From: an uncultured Flavobacteriales bacterium
GTDB taxonomy: Bacteria > Bacteroidota > Bacteroidia > Flavobacteriales_G > Salibacteraceae
NCBI GenBank assembly: GCA_943788145.1
Contig: CALSPD010000022.1
Span: forward strand, 62,001-126,000
Direction of reading: 5' to 3'
Length of the DNA: 64,000 bases
Shown here: one piece after another, positions 20,022 through 28,576 of the stretch
Numbering within the stretch: the stretch's first letter is position 1
How the letters are laid out: each line of letters begins with the position of its first letter
Program-made: the position numbers and the translations under genes
The notes under the pieces: model-generated
Databases searched by the model: none
What the model saw: only the letters and a program-made list of their open reading frames with translations
Told to the model about the DNA's origin: nothing

Positions 20022-20687
20022 ATGAAACAAGTGTTCTTATTGGTTTTATTTATGCAGGTTCTTGAAATCAATGCACAACAATCAATTAAATACTTAGCTC
20101 TTGGCGATTCCTACACCATTGGTGAATCCGTATCCTCTCACAAGTCATTCCCTCATCAGCTTGCGAAAGAACTGGCTTTGATTTGGGGCGATTCGATTGA
20201 AACGACTGTGGCAGCTAAAACGGGATGGCGGACGGATGAACTCATTCAGGCCATTGAAACATTTCCAGACTTGCAGGCCAAGTACGATTTAGTTTCGCTT
20301 TTAATTGGAGTTAACAATCAATTTCAGGGCAGGCCATTTCAACAGTATGAATTTGAATTTCAAACGCTGCTTAATCAATCTATTGATTTGGCAGGTGGAG
20401 ATAATGCCAAGGTCGTTGTGATCAGTATTCCCGACTATTATTACACCCCTTTTGGTGTTGCCAATCGGACTGAGTCTGTCAGTTCTGAGTTAAATAAATA
20501 CAATTCCTATGCTCAAGAACTTTGCGATTCTCTAGACATTCTATTTGTCAACATCACCGATATTTCACGAAATGGCATAAAATACTCGGCTTATATTGCC
20601 GATGACGGCCTTCATCCTTCTGCTGAACAGTACGCTATCTGGGTGGCGAAAATTCTTTATCTGATTAAGGACGAAAAGCGCAATTAG
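20022..20687 (+). CDS. Secreted SGNH/GDSL hydrolase
   Basis: A 221-residue protein with a signal peptide ('VLFMQVLEINAQ') and the SGNH hydrolase blocks: 'YLALGDSYTIGE' (block I, nucleophile Ser), 'LLIGVNNQFQG' (block III Asn) and 'DDGLHPSAEQYAIW' (block V, Asp and His). It should be a periplasmic or secreted esterase or lipase-like enzyme; the substrate is unknown. The ATG at 20022 is chosen because it gives a signal peptide. The stop shares TTAG with the convergent gene at 20684. Confidence 0.87.
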   Translation: MKQVFLLVLFMQVLEINAQQSIKYLALGDSYTIGESVSSHKSFPHQLAKELALIWGDSIETTVAAKTGWRTDELIQAIETFPDLQAKYDLVSLLIGVNNQFQGRPFQQYEFEFQTLLNQSIDLAGGDNAKVVVISIPDYYYTPFGVANRTESVSSELNKYNSYAQELCDSLDILFVNITDISRNGIKYSAYIADDGLHPSAEQYAIWVAKILYLIKDEKRN

Positions 20688-21448
20688 GAAATTTGATTCA
20701 ACTGTCTTTTATACATATAACCTAGCAATGTAGCCATGCGCAGGCTTCTTGAACTCACGTTCCAAACTTGGTCAATGTGATGTGCATTCATACCCTTATC
20801 AAAATGAATCAAGTACTTATCGTAGATTTTACCTTCTCGATTAAACTCAAGGTTAGATTTTTCGACCTTTTCGAGGTATAAGTATGACAAATACTTTTCT
20901 GGAAAATCCTCAATGTCACTGCGAACAAATCGATAAGGCCTGAACACATATTTCAGTCGTTCATCTAGATTCTTAGAGCTATATTCTATATTTAAACTTA
21001 CCCGAGGAACAGCGATTAATTGAACTTGTATTGGGTCTGGCCTTCTTAAAAACTTGATTTGCGCGCAGCCATCTTGAATATGTCCTGTATTTTGAAACAG
21101 CGTCATAAAGACACGATTCGGCCCTAAAATATGCTCACCTGTTTTCACGTTTTTAATAGCCCTAATAAACAAAGCCGCAGAATAGGCTTCCGTTCCGAAA
21201 GTGATATCAACTCCCCCATCGGAAATATACCAAATCCCCTTTTTATGCTGAAACGGACTTCCGTCAATGAATGGATCAGTATGTTTTCCATTTAAAAATG
21301 AACAGAGGTATTCACTCTCTAAAATTTCAAATTGCTCATCTTCCTTTTCAATGATCCAATTGGAACTAAACTCATTTGCAATTCGACTGAACTGCCCGGT
21401 CATACTCGATTCGTCTTGTAAAGCGGTAATTTCAACAAATCGATCCAT
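20684..21448 (-). CDS. Conserved-looking protein of unknown function
   Basis: A 254-residue soluble protein with no signal peptide or membrane span. I do not recognise it with confidence. The order 'GGVDITFGTEAYSAALFIRAI', 'TGEHILGPNRVFMTLF' faintly recalls methylpurine-DNA glycosylases (a domain with 'AVLIRALEP' then 'GPGRL'), and a DNA repair gene (ogt) is nearby, but catalytic residues could not be matched. The C-terminal half is rich in aromatic and charged residues ('ERLKYVFRPYRFVRSD', 'YLSYLYLEKVEK'). It diverges from the deoxysugar operon. Confidence 0.65.
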   Translation of the reverse strand: MDRFVEITALQDESSMTGQFSRIANEFSSNWIIEKEDEQFEILESEYLCSFLNGKHTDPFIDGSPFQHKKGIWYISDGGVDITFGTEAYSAALFIRAIKNVKTGEHILGPNRVFMTLFQNTGHIQDGCAQIKFLRRPDPIQVQLIAVPRVSLNIEYSSKNLDERLKYVFRPYRFVRSDIEDFPEKYLSYLYLEKVEKSNLEFNREGKIYDKYLIHFDKGMNAHHIDQVWNVSSRSLRMATLLGYMYKRQLNQIS

Positions 21449-21655
21449 ATTGGTGGGTGGGCTTAAAATTTTTAGGTAAGGTGAAGCTTTGACGAATACA
21501 GATTCTGAAGGTTGGTATTCTATTCGACCGCTTGACCACTTTTACCGTTTAAATATTCCCATAAATAGACTAAGGTTATTCTGCGTTCATTAAGAGTCGA
21601 ATAGGTATCGGGTTTTTAATTATGACGAATAACCTTCGCCCTTTTTCTTCACCGT

Positions 21656-21663
21656 TATATTTG
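21656..21663 (+). promoter_or_regulatory. Promoter -7 box of the deoxysugar operon
   Basis: TATATTTG fits the Bacteroidota TAnnTTTG element exactly and lies 23 bases before the rfbF ATG, leaving a leader of about 15-18 bases. No good TTTG is seen at the expected -33 position. Confidence 0.55.
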
Positions 21664-21686
21664 CATTCAACCAGAAAAAGATATTG

Positions 21687-22463
21687 ATGAAAGTTGTTTT
21701 ATTTGCTGGCGGTAAGGGCACTCGCATTAGTGAGGAATCGCACCTGAAGCCGAAACCCATGATTGAAATTGGCGGAAAACCAATTCTTTGGCATATTATG
21801 AAATCCTATGCCGCCTTTGGTCACAATGAATTTATTGTTTGCTGTGGTTACAAAGGCTATGTGATCAAAGAGTACTTCTACCACTATTTCCTCCACAATT
21901 CTGACATGACGATGGATTTGAGTAACAACGAAATGACCATCCATAATTCAGATTCTGAGAACTTTAAAGTGACCCTAGTCGATACTGGTTTGGAAACCAT
22001 GACGGCCGGGAGATTGAAGCGTGTAGAAAAATACATCGGAAATGAGCGTTTTATGCTCACTTATGGGGACGGAGTCTGCGATATTGATATGGCTGCTCAA
22101 TTAAAATATCATGAAGAAAAAGGTAAGGCTTGCACCATGACCATTGTTCAGCCAGGTAGCCGATTTGGGATGATAGCCTTAGATAATCAAAACGTTGTGA
22201 AGGCATTTGCCGAAAAACCAAAAGACGATGGAACTTGGATCAACGCAGGGTTTTTCATTTGCGAACCTTCTGTGTTTAAGTATCTACCTGCATCCAATAT
22301 TGATGAAGTAATGTGGGAAAGGCATCCGCTTGAACAATTAACAGCCGCTTCTGAGCTTGTGGCCTATCCACATCACGGATTCTGGAAGTGTATGGATACG
22401 CTCAGAGACAACACGGAATTAAACGAAATGTGGGAGAATAATCCAAAATGGAAAAACTGGTAG
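21687..22463 (+). CDS. rfbF: Glucose-1-phosphate cytidylyltransferase
   Basis: A 258-residue nucleotidyltransferase that makes CDP-glucose from CTP and glucose-1-phosphate. Motifs: 'AGGKGTRISEESHLKPKPM' at the N-terminus for nucleotide binding, 'TYGDGVCDID' for metal binding, and the C-terminal 'WERHPLEQLT' and 'GFWKCMDTLRD' typical of RfbF. It is the first gene of the operon and commits hexose to the CDP-deoxysugar branch. The ATG at 21687 is preferred over TTG at 21684. Confidence 0.95.
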   Translation: MKVVLFAGGKGTRISEESHLKPKPMIEIGGKPILWHIMKSYAAFGHNEFIVCCGYKGYVIKEYFYHYFLHNSDMTMDLSNNEMTIHNSDSENFKVTLVDTGLETMTAGRLKRVEKYIGNERFMLTYGDGVCDIDMAAQLKYHEEKGKACTMTIVQPGSRFGMIALDNQNVVKAFAEKPKDDGTWINAGFFICEPSVFKYLPASNIDEVMWERHPLEQLTAASELVAYPHHGFWKCMDTLRDNTELNEMWENNPKWKNW

Positions 22464-22485
22464 ACACATTTAAATAGAATTAGCC

Positions 22486-23547
22486 ATGTTGGATCTGAAG
22501 AGATACTATGAAGGAAAACGCGTTTTTTTAACCGGTCACACTGGTTTTAAAGGGGCTTGGCTGACCCTGATTTTATCAAAACTTGGCGCTGATGTCAAGG
22601 GATACGCTCTAGCTCCAACCAGTGAAGCGGATCTTTTTGTGCAGTTAAATGGCGATTCTCTATGCAATTCAGTAATCGCGGACATTAGAGATCGGGATCG
22701 CGTTAAAAAGGAATTGCTCGATTTTCAACCAGATTTTGTCTATCACATGGCGGCTCAAGCACTTGTTCTCGACTCCTACCATTTTCCGGTTGAGACCTAT
22801 GAAACAAATGTCATGGGAACTATTTATGTCTTAGATGCCCTAAGGCAGCTCGAAAAACCATGTGCATCCGTGTTAATTACAACGGATAAGGTTTATGAAA
22901 ATTTGGAAATTGAAGATCCATATCCTGAAACAGCCCGATTTGGCGGCTATGATCCATACAGTAATTCAAAAGCATGCGCTGAGCTAGCTATTAGTTCTTA
23001 TCGAAACTCCTTCTTAAACCCGAAAGATTATAAAAAGCATCATCAATCCATAGCTTCTGCTCGAAGTGGGAATGTTATTGGCGGAGGAGATTGGAGCGGA
23101 AATCGATTAGTTCCGGACATTGCTCGGGCGTTAATTGCATCTGAACCAATTGTGATAAGAAGTCCAAACTCGATTCGACCTTGGCAGCATGTTTTAGACC
23201 CACTTCATGGATACCTTCTTTTGGCGGCTAAAATGGCTGAAGATCCGATTCGACACGCAACGGGTTATAATTTTGGTCCAGAACCAAGCGATGTACGGAC
23301 AGTTTTGGATATGTGCGAACTTGCTATCGAAAACTGGGGTGAAGGTTCGTTTACAACACCAAACCTACAAAACCAACCACACGAGGCTGGCCTGCTCAAA
23401 CTGGCCATAGACAAAGCAAAAACTGAACTGAACTGGAAACCTAGGTTTGACTCTGCAGAGGCGGTTCAATGGACCATAAACTGGTATCGAGATGGCAGAG
23501 ACGATGCACTCAATTACACTTCTCGTCAGATCAAAGCGTTTTTTTGA
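22486..23547 (+). CDS. rfbG: CDP-glucose 4,6-dehydratase
   Basis: A 353-residue extended short-chain dehydrogenase that converts CDP-glucose to CDP-4-keto-6-deoxyglucose with bound NAD. The NAD motif is 'LTGHTGFKGAWL' (residues 16-27). The catalytic Tyr and Lys are in 'GYDPYSNSKAC', preceded by 'ITTDKVYEN'. Length and the C-terminal 'RPWQHVLDPLHGYL' fit RfbG. It lies 22 bases after rfbF and 3 bases before the next gene, within one transcript. Confidence 0.95.
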   Translation: MLDLKRYYEGKRVFLTGHTGFKGAWLTLILSKLGADVKGYALAPTSEADLFVQLNGDSLCNSVIADIRDRDRVKKELLDFQPDFVYHMAAQALVLDSYHFPVETYETNVMGTIYVLDALRQLEKPCASVLITTDKVYENLEIEDPYPETARFGGYDPYSNSKACAELAISSYRNSFLNPKDYKKHHQSIASARSGNVIGGGDWSGNRLVPDIARALIASEPIVIRSPNSIRPWQHVLDPLHGYLLLAAKMAEDPIRHATGYNFGPEPSDVRTVLDMCELAIENWGEGSFTTPNLQNQPHEAGLLKLAIDKAKTELNWKPRFDSAEAVQWTINWYRDGRDDALNYTSRQIKAFF

Positions 23548-23550
23548 TTT

Positions 23551-24096
23551 ATGAAAAACTTCAAGGAACTCAAGATTAAAGGAGTATTCGAAATCGATCT
23601 CTTTCATGCTATGGATGATCGAGGCGTTTTTGTGAAGACCTTACATAAGGCCACATTAGAAAAGTCAGGATTAAAAAGCGATTTTCAAGAAAGCTTTTAC
23701 TCCACCAATAATGCTGGAGTCATTAGGGGAATGCATTTTCAGCACCCACCAATGGATCATGCTAAAATCGTCTATTGCACAAGTGGAAAACTAACAGATG
23801 TTATTCTAGACATTCGACTTGGAAGCCCCACTTATGGAAAAAGTATATGTGTGGAATTAACTGGCTCTAATTATAAAGCAGTGTATATGCCATCTGGTGT
23901 TGCTCACGGGTTCGAAGTCTTAGAGGATAATACAACCATGGTATATTTAACAAGCACCATGCACGATTCGGAGTCCGATGACGGAATACGTTATGACTCA
24001 TTTGGATTTGAATGGACTAATTCATCACCTCTTATGTCAGCGCGCGATTTGGATTTCAAATCCTTGGAAGACTTTGAATCGCCTTTCATCTATTGA
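23551..24096 (+). CDS. dTDP-4-dehydrorhamnose 3,5-epimerase-like cupin
   Basis: A 181-residue RmlC-type cupin. The signature 'QESFYSTNNAGVIRGMHFQHPP' carries the catalytic-site His region, and 'YMPSGVAHGFEVLEDNTTMVYL' is the second conserved block. In this CDP-sugar context it is likely to epimerise the 4-keto sugar made by rfbG at C3 and/or C5 rather than act on dTDP-rhamnose precursors. The start follows the rfbG stop by 3 bases. Confidence 0.88.
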   Translation: MKNFKELKIKGVFEIDLFHAMDDRGVFVKTLHKATLEKSGLKSDFQESFYSTNNAGVIRGMHFQHPPMDHAKIVYCTSGKLTDVILDIRLGSPTYGKSICVELTGSNYKAVYMPSGVAHGFEVLEDNTTMVYLTSTMHDSESDDGIRYDSFGFEWTNSSPLMSARDLDFKSLEDFESPFIY

Positions 24097-24097
24097 T

Positions 24098-25249
24098 ATG
24101 AGATTGTTTATTTTCTACATAGCAACCTTGCTGATTGTGTTCCCCACAATTACCAAAGCCATTCCATCGCCACCACTTACTTCGTCTGCTGAGGTTTCTA
24201 TATTAACCTGCAGCCCTGGTGGTGATTTGTATTCACTTTTTGGTCACAGTGCTATTCGAGTTCAAGATCAAGAATTAGGAATCGATGATGTTTTCAATTA
24301 TGGGACTTTTAGTTACGATGAAGATTTTTATTTCAATTTCACCATGGGTCGATTGAATTATCGACTTGGCGTATCTCGTATTGTTCCCTTCTTGCGGGGA
24401 TATCAAGCCGAAGGTCGCGGAGTGAGTGAACAAATCCTTGATCTTGATTTGAATCAAAAGCAAGCGGTTCTCGATTTTTTAGTCTGGAATAGCCAACCTG
24501 AAAACTGCTATTACCTATACGATTTTTTCTATGACAATTGCTCTTCCATTATTCGAGATGTGCTTGACACAACTATGAATGGCGAGGTTGTATTTACTGA
24601 CCTAACCGAGTCCGATCATTCAACATTTCGAAACATGATTGATCGCTATCTCATCTATGATCCATGGGGTGATTTTGGAATCGATCTTGGATTGGGTTTA
24701 CCATGTGATAAAGTCGCAACTTATCAGGAATATATGTTTTTGCCCGATAAGCTTTCAGAAGCGATTGATCAAGCCAAATTAAATGGTAAGTCTTTAGTAA
24801 AGTCAACGCGCGACATCTTGCCAGCCAAAGGATTGAGTCGTGATTTTTCACTTTTTGACCCTATACCCTTATTTTGGATGCTGTTTGGATTCATCGCTAT
24901 TTTATCTGCAATTGGTTTTAAGCGAGGATCAAGGTTAGCGGTCTTGGATTATGTCCTTTTGTTAGTTTTAGGATTTGTCGGAGCGTTGCTTTTCTTTCTA
25001 TGGTTTATTACAGACCATACGGCTACCGCTAATAATTTTAATTTGCTCTGGGCGCTCCCCACCCATCTTTTGGTTTTGCCGTTCTTGTGGAATGTGAAAA
25101 TTAGGAAGACTTATTTTATGATCGTTGGAGGCTTGATCATCTTAACGCTTGTCCTCTTTCCATTTCTTCCACAAATGCTTCATTTAGCTACAATTCCGCT
25201 GATGCTTACCATCTTGGTAAGGTCATTCGTAAACATCAAATTGACATGA
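24098..25249 (+). CDS. DUF4105 (Lnb N-terminal periplasmic domain) membrane protein
   Basis: A 383-residue protein with a signal peptide ('IATLLIVFPTITKA'), a DUF4105/Lnb periplasmic domain, and about five C-terminal membrane spans. The domain shows 'LTCSPGGDLYSLFGHSAIRVQD', 'FNYGTF' and 'YYLYDFFYDNCSSIIRDVL'; the conserved His and Cys resemble a papain/NlpC-like catalytic arrangement, which is inference. It sits inside the sugar operon, 1 base after the epimerase stop and overlapping the next start (ATGA). This coupling suggests a role in handling the same glycan or lipid-linked product. Confidence 0.82.
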   Translation: MRLFIFYIATLLIVFPTITKAIPSPPLTSSAEVSILTCSPGGDLYSLFGHSAIRVQDQELGIDDVFNYGTFSYDEDFYFNFTMGRLNYRLGVSRIVPFLRGYQAEGRGVSEQILDLDLNQKQAVLDFLVWNSQPENCYYLYDFFYDNCSSIIRDVLDTTMNGEVVFTDLTESDHSTFRNMIDRYLIYDPWGDFGIDLGLGLPCDKVATYQEYMFLPDKLSEAIDQAKLNGKSLVKSTRDILPAKGLSRDFSLFDPIPLFWMLFGFIAILSAIGFKRGSRLAVLDYVLLLVLGFVGALLFFLWFITDHTATANNFNLLWALPTHLLVLPFLWNVKIRKTYFMIVGGLIILTLVLFPFLPQMLHLATIPLMLTILVRSFVNIKLT

Positions 25250-26124
25250 GGGCGTTAATTCTTGGAGCATCTGGTTTAGTTGGAGGTAATTGTCTCCATC
25301 ATTTTAGTCAAATGGGCTGGAATTGCCTTGGGACGCACTTTGGGTTCGAAACATCGAACACTCAATTTTTCAACACCTTGGATTTATTGGATCCAAACAA
25401 TGCAGATGTGGATGGTTTTAAACCCGAATTGATCGTGCACTGCGGGGCGTTGACCTGGGTAGATTACTGCGAAGAAAACGAATCTGAGAGCTATCAAAAA
25501 ACAGTCGTATCAACGATAAATGCGCTTAAACTAGCAAGTAAGCACAATGCCAAATTCGTCTATCTCAGTACGGATTATGTATTCGATGGCAAAAAAGGTT
25601 TTTATAAGGAAGAAGATCGTGTAAACCCACTAGGCGTCTATGCAAAACACAAACTTGAGGCAGAAAACATAATTCGAAAAGAAACAAACGATTATTTGAT
25701 TTGTAGAATAACAAACGTTTACGGGGACGAAATCCGAGGAAAAAACTTCATCGCCCGCCTTTCTGAGAATATGCTAAAAGGGGAAGCCATGGAATTAAAA
25801 ATGCCGCATGACCAATATGCTACACCTGTAAACGCCTCAGATGTAGCTCGGGCCATACATAAACTTGTCTCAAATTCTAAATCCGGAATTTATCATTTAG
25901 CCAGCACAGACTATCTAAATCGCGTCCAGCTAGCAGAACGTGTGGCGCATTATTTTGGCCATGAACAAGTTTCCATTATTCCTGTTTCAACCGAGGAATT
26001 AAATCAACTTGCAAAACGTCCATTAATTGGAGGAATGAGTGCCGTAAAATTCAATCAAGAATTTCCTGACTTTCGCTGGACAAATGTTGACGAATATTTA
26101 ACCGAATTAAAAAATAAAATATGA
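25246..26124 (+). CDS. RmlD-like sugar nucleotide reductase (extended SDR)
   Basis: A 292-residue NAD(P)-dependent reductase of the dTDP-4-dehydrorhamnose reductase (RmlD) family. The nucleotide-binding motif is 'LGASGLVGGNC' (residues 5-15), followed by 'YLSTDYVFDGKKGFY' and the catalytic YxxxK in 'GVYAKHKLEAE'. It probably reduces the 4-keto group of the CDP-deoxysugar to finish the pathway. It overlaps both neighbours by 4 bases (ATGA), so translation is coupled. Confidence 0.87.
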   Translation: MRALILGASGLVGGNCLHHFSQMGWNCLGTHFGFETSNTQFFNTLDLLDPNNADVDGFKPELIVHCGALTWVDYCEENESESYQKTVVSTINALKLASKHNAKFVYLSTDYVFDGKKGFYKEEDRVNPLGVYAKHKLEAENIIRKETNDYLICRITNVYGDEIRGKNFIARLSENMLKGEAMELKMPHDQYATPVNASDVARAIHKLVSNSKSGIYHLASTDYLNRVQLAERVAHYFGHEQVSIIPVSTEELNQLAKRPLIGGMSAVKFNQEFPDFRWTNVDEYLTELKNKI

Positions 26125-27329
26125 GCGAAACCAAAGACATGATTCGTGTGCCTTATGGCATGACAGTTCATGGTGAAGAAGAAATAGCAGCTGTTGTAAA
26201 CGTGCTCCGCACGAGCACACAGATGGGATATCATGTAAGAGAAATGGAGAATCGTGTTGCCGCGTTGTTTGACAAGCCTCACGGAATAATGCTCAATAGT
26301 GGATCGTCCGCGAATTATTTAGGTGTTGAATTAATGAATCTGCCCGAGGGGAGTGAGGTGATTACTCCCGCCCTCACGTTTTCGACCACCGTGGCACCTC
26401 AAGTTAGAAATAAACTGATTCCTGCTTTTGTTGACGTAGAAGAAGGAACATATAACCTTGATGCCGATAAGGTTGAAGAAATGATCACGCCTAAAACAAA
26501 GGCGATGATGATCCCGAACCTTATTGGCAATATGCCAGATTGGGCCAAGCTTCGCGCCATAGCCGACAAGCATAATCTAATCGTATTTGAAGACTCAGCT
26601 GATACGCTTGGCGGCACCATTAATGGAAAAAGCACGGGGTCATTTACCGACATGAGCATTACCAGCTTTTATGGTTCGCACGTTATTAATTGCGCGGGAA
26701 ATGGCGGAATGCTATGTGTTAGAGAAAATGAGCATTTCGAAAGAGGAAAGCTCCTTAGGTCTTGGGGGCGATCATCCTCATTATTCATTGAATCTGAAGC
26801 GATTGAAAACCGTTTCAATGTTGAAGTGGATGGAATACCTTACGATTCAAAATTCATTTTTGCTGAACCTGGTTACAATCTAGAGCCTTCCGAAATGGGA
26901 GCAGCGTTTGGACTTGTTCAGCTGAATAAGCTGGACCATAATATTTCAGAGCGTGAGCGAAATTTTGAAGAAATGAGCACATTTTTCAAGCAATATGAAG
27001 AGTGGTTCGTGCTACCAAAACAACTACCAAATAGTAGAACAGGATGGTTGGCAATGGCCTTGACAATAAAGGAAACCGCTCCATTCAAACGTCCAGAAAT
27101 GCAGATTTTCCTTGAAAAGCGGAACATTCAAACACGAACTGTATTCACAGGAAATATTTTACGACAACCTGGTTTTAAACATGTTACTCGGAAAGAAGCT
27201 GCAAACGGCTATCCTGAATCCGATAAGGTAATGAGGGGTGGAATGTTGTTAGCCTGCCATCATGGGTTAACTCGACCGATGATTGACCATGTAAAGGAAC
27301 AAGTAACGAATTTCCTCAGTCAATACTAA
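26121..27329 (+). CDS. RfbH/ColD-like PLP-dependent 3-dehydratase
   Basis: A 402-residue member of the DegT/DnrJ/EryC1/StrS aminotransferase fold. At the position of the PLP-binding lysine the motif reads 'SFYGSHVINCAGNGGM', with His187 in place of Lys; this is the mark of the 3-dehydratases RfbH (E1, CDP-sugar) and ColD (GDP-sugar), which remove the C3 hydroxyl. Only Cys191, Cys199 and Cys379 are present, so the four-cysteine [2Fe-2S] site of RfbH is absent. The CDP context argues for a CDP-3,6-dideoxyhexose route, but the missing cluster resembles ColD. Last gene of the operon. Confidence 0.87.
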   Translation: MSETKDMIRVPYGMTVHGEEEIAAVVNVLRTSTQMGYHVREMENRVAALFDKPHGIMLNSGSSANYLGVELMNLPEGSEVITPALTFSTTVAPQVRNKLIPAFVDVEEGTYNLDADKVEEMITPKTKAMMIPNLIGNMPDWAKLRAIADKHNLIVFEDSADTLGGTINGKSTGSFTDMSITSFYGSHVINCAGNGGMLCVRENEHFERGKLLRSWGRSSSLFIESEAIENRFNVEVDGIPYDSKFIFAEPGYNLEPSEMGAAFGLVQLNKLDHNISERERNFEEMSTFFKQYEEWFVLPKQLPNSRTGWLAMALTIKETAPFKRPEMQIFLEKRNIQTRTVFTGNILRQPGFKHVTRKEAANGYPESDKVMRGGMLLACHHGLTRPMIDHVKEQVTNFLSQY

Positions 27330-27334
27330 AAATG

Positions 27335-27365
27335 AAAAAGCCGATCTGTTTCGGCTTTTTTTTTT
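27335..27365 (+). terminator. Rho-independent terminator after the deoxysugar operon
   Basis: Stem AAAAAGCCGA / TCGGCTTTTT with a loop of about six bases, running into T10. It starts 6 bases after the last stop codon. Confidence 0.9.
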
Positions 27366-27448
27366 GTAAAACACCTTCTAGAGTTCTCTTTTTAATATTC
27401 CATATATTGCGTAATATTCGCTTACCACTTACCTAAAACAAGCTATAA

Positions 27449-28576
27449 ATGATTTCTACCGCACAGTATAAATAGATTAACGAAACCTGGGAGCACGTCA
27501 CTGGTCAGGCCGATTCGGCCCAAATCTGTCTGCTTTTTGGATCTCGTCCAACGATAGAAAAGTCTTCTGACTTCTTGAAAAAGATTAAAGTCATTGCTCC
27601 CCTGGCCGAAATCGTAACCGTTAGCACAGCAGGAAACATTCAAGGCAATAATTTAATGGATGAGGCCATAATTGCCACATGCATTCATTTCGAAAAAACT
27701 AAAATCGTTCCCCTAACTTAGTCACTGAAAGACATTGAAGGTCATGCGCTTGGCGTGCAGATAGCGAAGGATTTGGATAGGATAGATCTAGCGCATGTAA
27801 TGTTATTCAGTACAACAGGAATTAACGCGGGGCAGCTCTTGAATGGAATAAATGAAGTCATTAAAGGCAGAATTCCGGTTGCCGGAGGAATTGCAGGTGA
27901 TGATACACGGTTCGAAAAAACATTAGTTGGTCTGAATGATTCCATCCAAAGTGATCAGCTGGTAGCAATTGGGTTTTATGGTGAAAGCTTAAACGTTGCT
28001 CACGGCTCTCGGGGCGGTTGGGACACGTTTGGCCCTGAACGAAAGGCAACAAAATGCGATGGCAACATTCTATATGAAATTGATGGCAAACCGGTGCTTG
28101 ATCTTTATAAGAATTATTTAGGAGAAAAAGCCAATAATCTTCCTGCCTCTGCCCTGCACTTTCCATTTGCCATTATAGATAAGCAAACTGGCGAGCATGT
28201 GGTTCGAGGTGTTCAGAACATAAATGAAAAAGATAATTCGCTGATTCTTTTTGGTGATGTGTTCGAAGGAGACACCATGCAATTAATGCGGGCAAACTTC
28301 GATCGTATAATAACTGCAGCTGGCGAATCAGCAAAAGAAGCTTTCAGACCAAATAAAAGTGAGCCCGAATTGGCTATTTTAGTCAGTTGCGTGGCACGCA
28401 GACTAGTTCTAGATCAACTTACCGAAGAAGAACTTGACGAAGCAAAAAACGCCCTTGGTGACAAAACCGCAATTTGTGGTTTTTACTCCTATTCTGAGCT
28501 CTCTCCAATAGTTGGTGACGATGCGTGTCATGTTCACAATCAAACTATGACAATAACGACTATGGTAGAGGTCTAA
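27449..28576 (+). CDS. FIST-domain sensor protein (two in-frame TAG codons)
   Basis: A soluble FIST (N plus C) signal-sensing protein of about 375 residues, of the kind placed beside kinases and regulators and thought to bind small ligands. The frame from the ATG at 27449 is homologous throughout: 'AQICLLFGS', 'VTVSTAGNI', 'HVMLFSTTG', 'VAGGIAGDD' and the C-terminal 'ILVSCVARRLVL' and 'CGFYSYSELSP'. It is interrupted by TAG at 27473-27475 and 27719-27721, both in the same frame, so no frameshift is needed. The first ATG after the second TAG would remove most of FIST-N. Its stop overlaps the kinase start (TAATG). Confidence 0.75.
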
